Below are positions 51,868 to 59,375 of a stretch of DNA of 64,000 bases, in pieces. Both the position numbers and the translations under genes were made by a program. The stretch is from JBEATZ01 sp041178545 (GTDB taxonomy: Bacteria; Planctomycetota; UBA1135; UBA2386). Position 1 is the stretch's first letter. Each line of letters begins with the position of its first letter. Location of the stretch: contig JBEGVB010000009.1 in assembly GCA_041178545.1 (NCBI GenBank), positions 50,466 to 114,465 of the forward strand, read 5' to 3'. Below the pieces are notes generated by a model that saw only the letters and a program-made list of their open reading frames with translations, was not told the DNA's origin and did no database searches.

Positions 51868-54192
51868 ATGGTTCATCCCACTGAAAACCCCTCCGCCGCC
51901 GAGGCCACGAAGCCCGTCGAGCAGGAGGAGTTCACCGGCGCCTTCGGGTTCTTCCGCAAGTACCAGAAGCCGATTCTGTACACCGCAGGCATGTTCGCGC
52001 TCGTCACCTTCTCGGTGACGGGGGCGATGATGAGCTCCTTCGACCGGATGTTCCGGGGCGACGTGCCCCGCGCCTCCATCGTGGTGAACAACACGCGGGT
52101 GAAGCTGGAGGACGAGGACTTCTACTACGGCATCCAGCTCGCGCAGGGACGTTACGCACCCACGGTGGTGCTGCCCGTGCTGGGCGACGCCGGTGGTGCC
52201 GACAGCGAGCTGCAGGACACCTATGCGATCCTGCGCCGCGCAGCCCTCACCGAGGGCCTCGACGTCTCCGACAAGGAGGTCGACGATGCCATCAAGTTCG
52301 CCCGCGAGTCCGTGAAGGCCGCGACGGACCAGGAGCTGGCTGCACGCGTGGGCTCTTCCTCGCTGGCCGCCTACCGGTCCGTGGTGCGCGAGGCCATGCG
52401 CATCGGCAACTACGTGCGCTTGCAAGCCCTGGCTGCGGACGGCTCGGACGCCGCGCTGATCCGTGAACTGCTCGACGGGCTGGAGAAGGTCGAGCTGCGC
52501 GTGGCAACGCTCGACGGCAAGGCCCTCGAGGAAGGGCTGAAGGCGGGAACCAAGCCCACGGACGACGAACTGCGCGCGTGGCTCGACGCCAAGGACGAGA
52601 ACTGGAAGAACCTCAACCAGGTCTTCGACACCAACAAGGTTGCGCTCGAGGTCGGTGCCGTCGAGATGGAACAGCTCGACCCGGCCGAGTGGACGGCGGA
52701 GCTCGAGGGTCTGGACCTCGGTGAGGCGGTCACGAGCCGCATCTACGAGGAGGAGAAGGGACGCCTGTTCAAGGTGAACCCGGACACCTGGCGCGCCGAG
52801 GGCGGTCAGGACCCCGTCCCCGAGTTCTATCCCCAGGAGTCCGACAAGGTGAAGACCGCGGTGCAGCGGATCGCCAGGTCGGAAGAGGTGATGAACAAGC
52901 TGCTGGCCAAGGTGCGCGAGCGCCGCGAGGCCGGCCTTTCGACGGCGACCAACGCCGTGAACGCGGCCACGGACGCCCGCAACACGGCCCAGGCTGCCCA
53001 CAAGGACGCCGTGATGAAGGCGGAGGCTCCGGGTGCCGACGAGGCAGCCAAGAAGCTGGCTGCGGACCGTCAGGCCGAGCTCACCGCCCGGCAGGCCGAG
53101 CTCGATGCAGCCACCAAGGCCCTCGAGGAGGCGCGCGGCGCCTTCGACTTCCGCACTGCGTTCAACGAGCTCACCAGCGGCAAGAAGGGCTTCAAGCTCG
53201 TCGTCGTGCCCGAGCCCCTCAACGCAGAGGGCCTGAAGACCCTGCCCGAACTGGGCGAGTGGCCCAACCCGTTCCTCGCCACCGCGCTGGCCCAGAAGGG
53301 CGAGCTCGGCAGCATGGTCGCGCGCACGCCCACGGCTGCGTTCCTGTTCCGCGTCACCGACGTGGTCCAGCGTCCGCTCAAGGCCTGGGACTCGCTGCGT
53401 CCGATCCTGGAGACGCAGTGGTTCGTCGAGAAGGCGAAGGAGCAGGCCGAGGCCAAGAAGAAGCAGTTCGAGGACGCCCTGCTCCGTCTCGCCAAGGACC
53501 GGATCCCGGACGAGGTCAAGGCGATCGAGGCGAAGCGCCAGGAGCGCATCGACACGTCCTTTGCCGCCTGGCAGAAGCAGGCCCAGGAGCGCCTCGCCGC
53601 CGCGGAGGCACGCCTCAAGGAAGTGCGCGCTGGTTCGGCCGCTGCCACCAGCTGGCAGGCGGAGCGCGATTCCGCTGCGGCAGCCCTGGCGAGCGCCGAG
53701 GAGAAGAAGAAGAACATCGAGGCGGACACCACCAAGGCCATCGAGACCGAGGTCGCGGCCGCCGCGAAGAAGCACCATGCCGCCGTGCTGGATGCCGCTG
53801 CTGCTGAGGCCGGTTTCACGGTGCGCAAGGTCGGGCCGTACCGCCGCGACCTCGCCAGCATGCCCAGGGTCGACAAGCGCTTCGACGAGACCGTGGTCTT
53901 CGTGATGCGTTCGGAGGCCTCCAAGCTGAAGGCAGGCGAGTCCACGGCTGTCCTCGAGGACATGACCGCGCGCCGCTGGCACGTGGCCTCCTGTGACCTC
54001 GTGATGCCCTGCACGGCCGAGGACCTGACCCGTCGCGAGTTCTTCATGCGCAAGGAGGGCTTTGGTGCCACCTTCCGCGACGACCAGGCCATGACGGCCC
54101 TGCAGCAGTCCTACACCATCGACGCCCTGAAGCAGCGCTACGCGTTCGAACTGCCGCGCGAACTGCCCGTCATCGAGCCGCCGGCAAAGTGA
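51868..54192 (+). CDS. Membrane-anchored coiled-coil protein resembling SurA/PpiD chaperones
   Basis: 774 aa, one TM helix near the N-terminus (ILYTAGMFALVTFSVTGAMM; about residues 36-55), with the rest outside the cytoplasm. The post-TM part (about 75-260) has the helical look of a SurA N-terminal domain: IVVNNTRVKLEDEDFYYGIQ, YAILRRAALTEGLDVSDKEV. Two charged coiled-coil stretches follow (about 370-430 and 515-640, KAKEQAEAKKKQFEDALLRL type). The parvulin rotamase domain of PpiD is not recognisable, so it may be chaperone-only or of unknown function. TAATCT lies 17 nt before the ATG. Name by architecture only. Confidence 0.6.
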   Translation: MVHPTENPSAAEATKPVEQEEFTGAFGFFRKYQKPILYTAGMFALVTFSVTGAMMSSFDRMFRGDVPRASIVVNNTRVKLEDEDFYYGIQLAQGRYAPTVVLPVLGDAGGADSELQDTYAILRRAALTEGLDVSDKEVDDAIKFARESVKAATDQELAARVGSSSLAAYRSVVREAMRIGNYVRLQALAADGSDAALIRELLDGLEKVELRVATLDGKALEEGLKAGTKPTDDELRAWLDAKDENWKNLNQVFDTNKVALEVGAVEMEQLDPAEWTAELEGLDLGEAVTSRIYEEEKGRLFKVNPDTWRAEGGQDPVPEFYPQESDKVKTAVQRIARSEEVMNKLLAKVRERREAGLSTATNAVNAATDARNTAQAAHKDAVMKAEAPGADEAAKKLAADRQAELTARQAELDAATKALEEARGAFDFRTAFNELTSGKKGFKLVVVPEPLNAEGLKTLPELGEWPNPFLATALAQKGELGSMVARTPTAAFLFRVTDVVQRPLKAWDSLRPILETQWFVEKAKEQAEAKKKQFEDALLRLAKDRIPDEVKAIEAKRQERIDTSFAAWQKQAQERLAAAEARLKEVRAGSAAATSWQAERDSAAAALASAEEKKKNIEADTTKAIETEVAAAAKKHHAAVLDAAAAEAGFTVRKVGPYRRDLASMPRVDKRFDETVVFVMRSEASKLKAGESTAVLEDMTARRWHVASCDLVMPCTAEDLTRREFFMRKEGFGATFRDDQAMTALQQSYTIDALKQRYAFELPRELPVIEPPAK

Positions 54193-54212
54193 CCGGCTGC
54201 AGTCTGCCGGTC
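54191..54212 (+). terminator. Hairpin after the coiled-coil gene
   Basis: GACCGGC-TGCAGTCT-GCCGGTC begins inside the stop codon and is followed by a pyrimidine-rich tail. Convergent gene pair. Confidence 0.4.
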
Positions 54213-54234
54213 TCGTCCTGCGGTGCGCCTGCCC

Positions 54235-54987
54235 TCAGGCGCTGGGCTTGCGGGCGATGGCGATGAGCGAGTGGCCGACCGGCAGGTCGACCCAGCGCAG
54301 CGGCCAGCGCTCGGCGCCCATCAAGAAGGTGAACAGCGCATGGAGCGGGCCGGGTACCGGAACCGAGCAGTTGTTGTAGCCCTCGGGCAGCCGGCCCAGC
54401 CGGTCCAGCAGCTTCTGCCAGTACACCGCGGGCACGATGAGCGGCAGCAGCACCGTGTTGAAGTAGGTGATGCGTCGCACCTCGAAGCCTGCACCCTCGA
54501 CCAGGCGGCGTAGCCTGCCCCGCGAGTAGCGGCGCTGGTGGTGGGCGATGCGGTCGTTCTGCGACCAGAGGAACTGGTACGCGGGCACGGAGAGGAACAG
54601 CAGGCCTCCGGGCCGCAGGACGCGCAGGGCCTCGGTCAGTGCCTTGTGGTCGTCAGGGATGTGCTCGATCGTGTCGTAGAGCCCAACCATGTCGAAGGTG
54701 GCGTCGGCGTGGGGGAGTTCGTACGCAGAGCCCGTCTGCACGTCCTGGAAGCCACGGTTGCGGCACCACTGGACCGACTCCTCGTCGAGGTCGACCCCGT
54801 GCACCGTGCCGTAGCGCTGCATCGGGCCCAGCATCGAGCCCGCCCCGCAGCCGACGTCGAGCAGCTTCAGGTCGCGCCTTGGGCCGATCTCGCGGTCCAG
54901 CAGCGCGTGGAAGATGCGCTTGCGCGCGACGAACCAGAAGTGGTGGTCCTCCAGCCTCGCGAACGTCTCGTAGGCGATGCGGTCCAT
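54235..54987 (-). CDS. Class I SAM-dependent methyltransferase
   Basis: 250 aa, cytoplasmic. Rossmann methyltransferase: motif I LKLLDVGCGAGSMLGPMQRY, acidic motif VHGVDLDEESVQWCRNRGF, motif IV FDMVGLYDTIEHIPDD, motif VI LRVLRPGGLLFLSVPA. The start HHFWFVARKRIFHALLDREI is shared with methyltransferases found in polysaccharide clusters. It ends a co-directional run with the other methyltransferase (4-nt gap) and the flavoprotein, suggesting modification of a surface glycan; the substrate is unknown. Confidence 0.85.
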   Translation of the reverse strand: MDRIAYETFARLEDHHFWFVARKRIFHALLDREIGPRRDLKLLDVGCGAGSMLGPMQRYGTVHGVDLDEESVQWCRNRGFQDVQTGSAYELPHADATFDMVGLYDTIEHIPDDHKALTEALRVLRPGGLLFLSVPAYQFLWSQNDRIAHHQRRYSRGRLRRLVEGAGFEVRRITYFNTVLLPLIVPAVYWQKLLDRLGRLPEGYNNCSVPVPGPLHALFTFLMGAERWPLRWVDLPVGHSLIAIARKPSA

Positions 54988-54991
54988 CGGC

Positions 54992-55969
54992 TCACCCGGC
55001 TCGGGTGCCCCCGGCTGTCCTGCGGGCGACCACGATGACCTCGTCGCGGGGGTTCACGTACACGTTCCAGTTGCGCACGAGGGCGAGCGGGCGGAATGCG
55101 AGGCCCGTCAGCGGCCCGAGCCTGCCTGCGCGCTCGGCGATGAAGCCGAAGGACACGTACTTGCCGGCATAGGAGGCGCCACAGTGCTGCACCGCGAAGC
55201 CGGTCTCGGTGAGCAGCCGTTGGATCGTCGACGGCTGGAAGTGGTAGAGGTGCTCGTGGTGCTTGTAGTGGTGCCAGCGCGGGCCCAGCAGGCGGGCCCA
55301 GCGCGAGGCCACGTTCTGGGTCTCGAGGAGCAGCACGCCGTCGGGCTTCAACAGCTCCCGGGCCCGTCGCAGGACCGATTGCGGGTCGGGACAGTGTTCG
55401 ATCACGTCCCACAGGGTCACCATGTCGAAGGATCCGGGGAGGTAGCCCTTCTCCCCCGGTGCCGTGTCGAGGTCGCCCACGTGGACGCGTCCGGGCCCCA
55501 GGGTCGCCTCGGCGATGCGGGCAATGGGCTCGCTCGGCTCGACCCCGAGCACTTCGCAGCCCTCGTCGCGCATCACCTGCAGGAAGTAGCCTGCAGCGCA
55601 ACCGACGTCGAGCACCCGCGCGCCGGGCCGCACCCACCTGCGCACGAAGCGCATGCGCAGGCGGAAGGTCTTGAGGTAGAGCGATGCCTCGCGCGCGTAG
55701 TCGGCGTAGCCGTGCAGCTTGGGGTTGTCGCTCTTCCAGTAGCTCTCGCCGTACACCTTGGCGAGTGCCTCGCCGCGCAGCCGCGGCGTCACGTACACGA
55801 GGTCGCAGTCAGAGCACCGCAGCACCTCGAAGGGAGGCTCCGCGAACATGGTGCTCCTGCGCGTGCTGCCGCACAGCTGGCACGCCGTGACGGGCACGAA
55901 GTCACCCTCACCTGCGGCGAGCGGACCAGCCTGCGCCGGCCGTTGCCGGACCGGTGCGGACCGGGTCAT
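54992..55969 (-). CDS. Class I methyltransferase with N-terminal zinc-binding motif
   Basis: 325 aa. A Cys-rich N-terminus (CQLCGSTRRSTMFAEPPFEV, then LRCSDCDLVYVTPR) forms a likely zinc ribbon, as in sugar C-methyltransferases; then the SAM domain ARVLDVGCAAGYFLQVMRDE, VLGVEPSE and FDMVTLWDVIEHCPDPQSVL. A HHYKHHEHLYHFQPSTIQRL segment matches the 'HLYHF....I..LL...GF' region of such enzymes. It starts at ATG 55969, overlapping the flavoprotein stop (TGATG), and ends 4 nt before the next methyltransferase. Probably decorates a polysaccharide sugar. Confidence 0.85.
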   Translation of the reverse strand: MTRSAPVRQRPAQAGPLAAGEGDFVPVTACQLCGSTRRSTMFAEPPFEVLRCSDCDLVYVTPRLRGEALAKVYGESYWKSDNPKLHGYADYAREASLYLKTFRLRMRFVRRWVRPGARVLDVGCAAGYFLQVMRDEGCEVLGVEPSEPIARIAEATLGPGRVHVGDLDTAPGEKGYLPGSFDMVTLWDVIEHCPDPQSVLRRARELLKPDGVLLLETQNVASRWARLLGPRWHHYKHHEHLYHFQPSTIQRLLTETGFAVQHCGASYAGKYVSFGFIAERAGRLGPLTGLAFRPLALVRNWNVYVNPRDEVIVVARRTAGGTRAG

Positions 55970-57393
55970 CAGCCGAAGTACTCCTTCTCGGTGGCGACGC
56001 CGGCATGACCGGTCTCCTGGCCGCTGGCGAGCTGCCACGCGAGCTTGCGTCCCATCTCCACCGACTGGTCCATGTTGTTGTAGCGGTAGTTGCCCTGGCG
56101 CCCGGTGGAGTGGAGGTTCGCGATGCCGCGCACGTACTCCATCATCGGGTCGAGGTGCTTCTCGTAGCCCACCTCGTACAGCGGGTAGGCATACGGGATC
56201 TTCTTGATCACCGAGCCGAACACCTCGCCCTTGTTGATCAGGCCGACCTTGACGAGGTCGTTCTCGGCGATCTCGGTGAGCCGTTCCGTGGTCGCACGCC
56301 AGATGTCGTCGCCGCGCTTGCAGGTGATCTCGCAGCACACCAGCGTCTTGCCCTTGGGTGCCACGTGCGGGCTGAAGTTCTTGAACTCGCTGATGCGGTG
56401 CACGACGAGGTTCTTCTCGGGCAGGTAGACCCAGTTGTCCGGGCTGACCGACTCGCGGTTGAGCTTCAGGTACACGAACACGATCGAGACGTGTTTGAGC
56501 GAGTTGGCAGCGGCCACGACCGGTTCGGGTGCACGGGGCGTGAGGGCCTTCACCAGGCCAGTCGCCGGGATCGTGTTGATGTAGACGTCGCCCTCGATGA
56601 CCTCACGCTGGTGACGGCCGTACTCGACGCCGGTGACCCTGCCGTTCTCGTGGAACACGCGCACGGCCGGGGAGTTGACGAGCACGGTACCGCCCATCTC
56701 CTCGATCTTGCGCGCGTAGCCGCGCGCCAGCTCACCGATGCCGCCCAGCTTGGGGTAGATGAACTCGCGCACCAGCGTGCGCGGGCCCTCCTTGGTGCTC
56801 GGCGGCACGAGGGTCTTCTTGATCGCGTCCCAGAGGTTGAGCAGCGTGATGCGCTGGCTGGCCCAGGTGGCGGAGATGGTGTTGGGCGGGATGCCCCACG
56901 TCTTCTCGGTGTACTCGCCGAAGAACACGCGGTAGAGCGTGCGGCCGTAGCGCCGCGTGACCCAGCTCTCGAAGTCGAGGTCGCTGAACTTCTTCAGGCC
57001 GGTGCGGTCCTGGATGCGGACCCACGCGTAGTCCAGCATCGCCCGGACCATCATCGTGAACGGCATCTTGCGCAGCACGTCGCCGGCCACGAGCGGGTAC
57101 TCGATGAGTTGGTTGAACAGGAAGATGCGCGAGAGGCGCTGCGCCATCACCACGTTCGTGCCGAGGATCTCGCGCACGTGCTCGATGAGGTTCTCGTCCT
57201 TGCTGTGGAACCGGTGCGGCCCGAAGTCGTACGCCCAGTACTCGTCGCCCTCCTCGACGAACGAGGAGGCCATGCCGCCAACGAAAGGCTCGCGCTCGAG
57301 CACCGTGACCTTGTGGCCCCCGGCCTTCATGAGTTCGTAGCCGCAGGACAGGCCTGCAAGGCCACCGCCAAGGATCACGACGTGCTTGTTCAT
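55969..57393 (-). CDS. FAD-dependent oxidoreductase, UDP-galactopyranose-mutase/amine-oxidase-like
   Basis: 474 aa. N-terminal dinucleotide fold VVILGGGLAGLSCGYELMKA with a VLEREPFVGGMASSF segment, typical of UGM/protoporphyrinogen-oxidase-like flavoproteins. Further blocks FGEYTEKTWGIPPNTISATW and LHSTGRQGNYRYNNMDQSVE belong to the subgroup found in surface polysaccharide clusters. It may interconvert nucleotide sugars (ring contraction or oxidation), but this is not certain. First gene of the three-gene unit with the methyltransferases. The 298 bp upstream contain no recognised gene. Confidence 0.8.
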   Translation of the reverse strand: MNKHVVILGGGLAGLSCGYELMKAGGHKVTVLEREPFVGGMASSFVEEGDEYWAYDFGPHRFHSKDENLIEHVREILGTNVVMAQRLSRIFLFNQLIEYPLVAGDVLRKMPFTMMVRAMLDYAWVRIQDRTGLKKFSDLDFESWVTRRYGRTLYRVFFGEYTEKTWGIPPNTISATWASQRITLLNLWDAIKKTLVPPSTKEGPRTLVREFIYPKLGGIGELARGYARKIEEMGGTVLVNSPAVRVFHENGRVTGVEYGRHQREVIEGDVYINTIPATGLVKALTPRAPEPVVAAANSLKHVSIVFVYLKLNRESVSPDNWVYLPEKNLVVHRISEFKNFSPHVAPKGKTLVCCEITCKRGDDIWRATTERLTEIAENDLVKVGLINKGEVFGSVIKKIPYAYPLYEVGYEKHLDPMMEYVRGIANLHSTGRQGNYRYNNMDQSVEMGRKLAWQLASGQETGHAGVATEKEYFG

Positions 57394-57691
57394 GGGGAGA
57401 GTCGCTGCCGCAGCTGGATCGCGTGTCCGGCAGGTCCTACGTTCATCGGAATCCGGGCGAGCGTCACCGAAACCCTTGCTGCAAATCCGGTTCCGGCCGT
57501 AGCGAGTCCTCGCCACGAGCCGGTCGAGCGGGCAAGTGTAGCCAATGCCGCGGCACGGTGCGGGTGCTGTCCCGGCCGCCGTTCCTCCCGTGCCATGGGC
57601 ATCTTGCGGCAGCAGGCTGCGTCCGGTGGCGCCGTCCCCGCGCCGGACTGCGGCACGGCATGACGTCGCGCGCCGTCGGGAACCGGACGGC
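57394..57691. other. 298-bp intergenic region upstream of the flavoprotein gene
   Basis: No protein or RNA recognised. It would hold the promoter of the flavoprotein/methyltransferase unit, but no convincing -35/-10 pair was found. Confidence 0.5.
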
Positions 57692-58408
57692 TCAGCCGAA
57701 CAGCCGCTTCCGGCAGATCGTGCGGAACATCTTGAGCGCCGTCTTCGCCTGGCGCGCAAAGGTGTCCGAGTGCTTGGACTCGCCGCCCATCCTGCTGCTG
57801 TAGGTGACCGGGATCTCGATCACGCGGCAGCGTGCATTGAGAGCCGCGCACATCATCTCGGGCGAGAATGCCGGGCCGGTCTCGCGCACGTGGCTGCGGA
57901 TGGCCTGCCACGTCTCGCGCGTCAGGGCACGGTAGGTGCAACCGACGTCGGTGAACCGCGGCTCGGAGGGCCGCAGCCAGAACAGCTGGAGGATCTTGGC
58001 CATGGCCACGTTGCCCCAGCGCAGCAGGAACCGCATGTTCGCGCCCTGCTGCACCATCTGGCGCGTGGTGCGCGTGCCCATCACCATGCCTGCGTCCTCC
58101 AGGTAGACGAGCAGCTTCTCGAGGTCGCGCGCCCGGAAGCTGCCGTCTGCCTCGGTGAGCACCAGCAGGTCGCCCTTGGCGGACTCCAGCCCGGCGAACA
58201 GGGCCGCCCCGTAGCCGGGACGGGACTCCGCCACCACACGGGCGCCCGCGGCAGCGGCCAGCGAGGCCGTGCGGTCGCGGCAGTTGTTGTCGACGACGAC
58301 GATCTCGTCGAGGTGTGCTTCCCCGCGGAACTCGGAGACGACCTGGGCAATGGTCTCCTCCTCGTTGTACGCGGGGATCACCAGGGACACCGTGCGGCCG
58401 CGGAACAT
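57692..58408 (-). CDS. Glycosyltransferase family 2 (DPM/DPG-synthase-like)
   Basis: 238 aa. GT2 fold: TVSLVIPAYNEEETIAQVVS, EIVVVDNNCRDRTASLAAAA, RPGYGAALFAGLESAKGDLL and LVLTEADGSFRARDLEKLL, where EADG is the metal-binding DxD-type motif (usually DADG). Late segments QANMRFLL-type and RFTDVGCTYRALTRETW resemble polyprenyl-phosphate sugar transferases. The ATG at 58408 is used; earlier Mets at 58429 and 58438 would put the start inside or beyond the divergent promoter. Likely part of glycan assembly with neighbours. Confidence 0.85.
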   Translation of the reverse strand: MFRGRTVSLVIPAYNEEETIAQVVSEFRGEAHLDEIVVVDNNCRDRTASLAAAAGARVVAESRPGYGAALFAGLESAKGDLLVLTEADGSFRARDLEKLLVYLEDAGMVMGTRTTRQMVQQGANMRFLLRWGNVAMAKILQLFWLRPSEPRFTDVGCTYRALTRETWQAIRSHVRETGPAFSPEMMCAALNARCRVIEIPVTYSSRMGGESKHSDTFARQAKTALKMFRTICRKRLFG

Positions 58409-58419
58409 GGTCGGTTGGG

Positions 58420-58429
58420 AGGATATCAT
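58420..58429. promoter_or_regulatory. Overlapping divergent -10 boxes
   Basis: AGGATATCAT gives TATCAT (58424-58429), 7 nt before the plus-strand SGNH ATG at 58437, and on the minus strand TATCCT (58425-58420), 11 nt before the GT2 ATG. Simultaneous occupancy by two polymerases would be excluded. Confidence 0.45.
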
Positions 58430-58436
58430 CGGCAGC

Positions 58437-59375
58437 ATGCGCACCGTTCCTTCTCCGTGGCTGCCTGCAGCCCTCGCCGCGCTGGCGGTTCTCGCCGTGC
58501 TGCCGGCCCAGCAGCCGTCGGGTTCCACCGGTGCCGCGGCTCCGGTGGAGGCGGAGGAGCCGGCGCCGAGGTTCACGGTGGCGATCGTCGGGGCCAGCGT
58601 CAGCGCCGGCTTCGTGGACTCGGTGCTTGCCGGTGGTTCCGCGGACAACGAGACGGTGCCGCTCGTGCGCGTGGTGAAGCCGTGGCTCGAGGACCTGGAC
58701 GCCATGGTGGTGAGCCGTGCCGACCTGGCGATGTTCCTCGACCCGGCAGGGCGGGGCCGCAAGCAGGTGGACAACGCGCTGAAGTCGCAGCCCTCGCTCG
58801 TGGTCGGCATCGACTTCCTGTTCTGGTTCGGCTACGGCAACGTGCCCAAGGATGCACTGGAGCGGGCAGGTTCCGAGGCGAAGGCGCGCCTCGGCTTGCT
58901 GGAGACCGGACTCTCCCTGCTCGGGCGGTTCGAGTGCCCGGTGGTGGTGGGCGACTTCCCGGACATGAGTGGTGCCTCGCAACGCATGCTGCGTGCGTCC
59001 CAGGTCCCCGGTGCTGCGACGCGCGGCGAGCTCAACGCTCGCGTGCAGCAGTGGGTCTCGGGCCGGCCCAACGTGCGCCTCGTCGGACTCGCCCCCATGG
59101 TCGCGCAGATGAAGCTGGAGGGAGTCGCGTTGCCGCTCGCGGCTGGCGAGCTCCGGGTGCCGCCGGGCGGCCTCCTGCAGGGGGACCGGCTGCACGTGAA
59201 CCGGCTCGGCATGGCGTGGGTGGGCTACCAGCTGCAGGAGTTCCTGCTCGGCCAGCCGCAGGCCGACGCCTTCCCGCTGCCCAAGCTGCCGCGCTGGACG
59301 ATGGACCGGTTCGTGGCAGCTGCCGGTGCCGAGCCCGCTGTCGAGTCCCTGCGCGCGGCCGCCACCAAACGCTGA
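58437..59375 (+). CDS. SGNH/GDSL-hydrolase-like secreted protein
   Basis: 312 aa, signal peptide PAALAALAVLAVLPAQQ. Block I reads FTVAIVGASVSAGFVDSVLA (G-S-V-S in place of GDS-L), and the catalytic His block reads LQGDRLHVNRLGMAWVGYQL (DxxH). A DFLFWFGYGNVPKDALERA segment may be block III. Likely an esterase acting on acylated glycans or polymers in the periplasm or outside. Stop codons meet back to back (TGATCA) with the convergent O-antigen ligase gene. TATCAT lies 7 nt before the ATG and there is no Shine-Dalgarno. Confidence 0.72.
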   Translation: MRTVPSPWLPAALAALAVLAVLPAQQPSGSTGAAAPVEAEEPAPRFTVAIVGASVSAGFVDSVLAGGSADNETVPLVRVVKPWLEDLDAMVVSRADLAMFLDPAGRGRKQVDNALKSQPSLVVGIDFLFWFGYGNVPKDALERAGSEAKARLGLLETGLSLLGRFECPVVVGDFPDMSGASQRMLRASQVPGAATRGELNARVQQWVSGRPNVRLVGLAPMVAQMKLEGVALPLAAGELRVPPGGLLQGDRLHVNRLGMAWVGYQLQEFLLGQPQADAFPLPKLPRWTMDRFVAAAGAEPAVESLRAAATKR

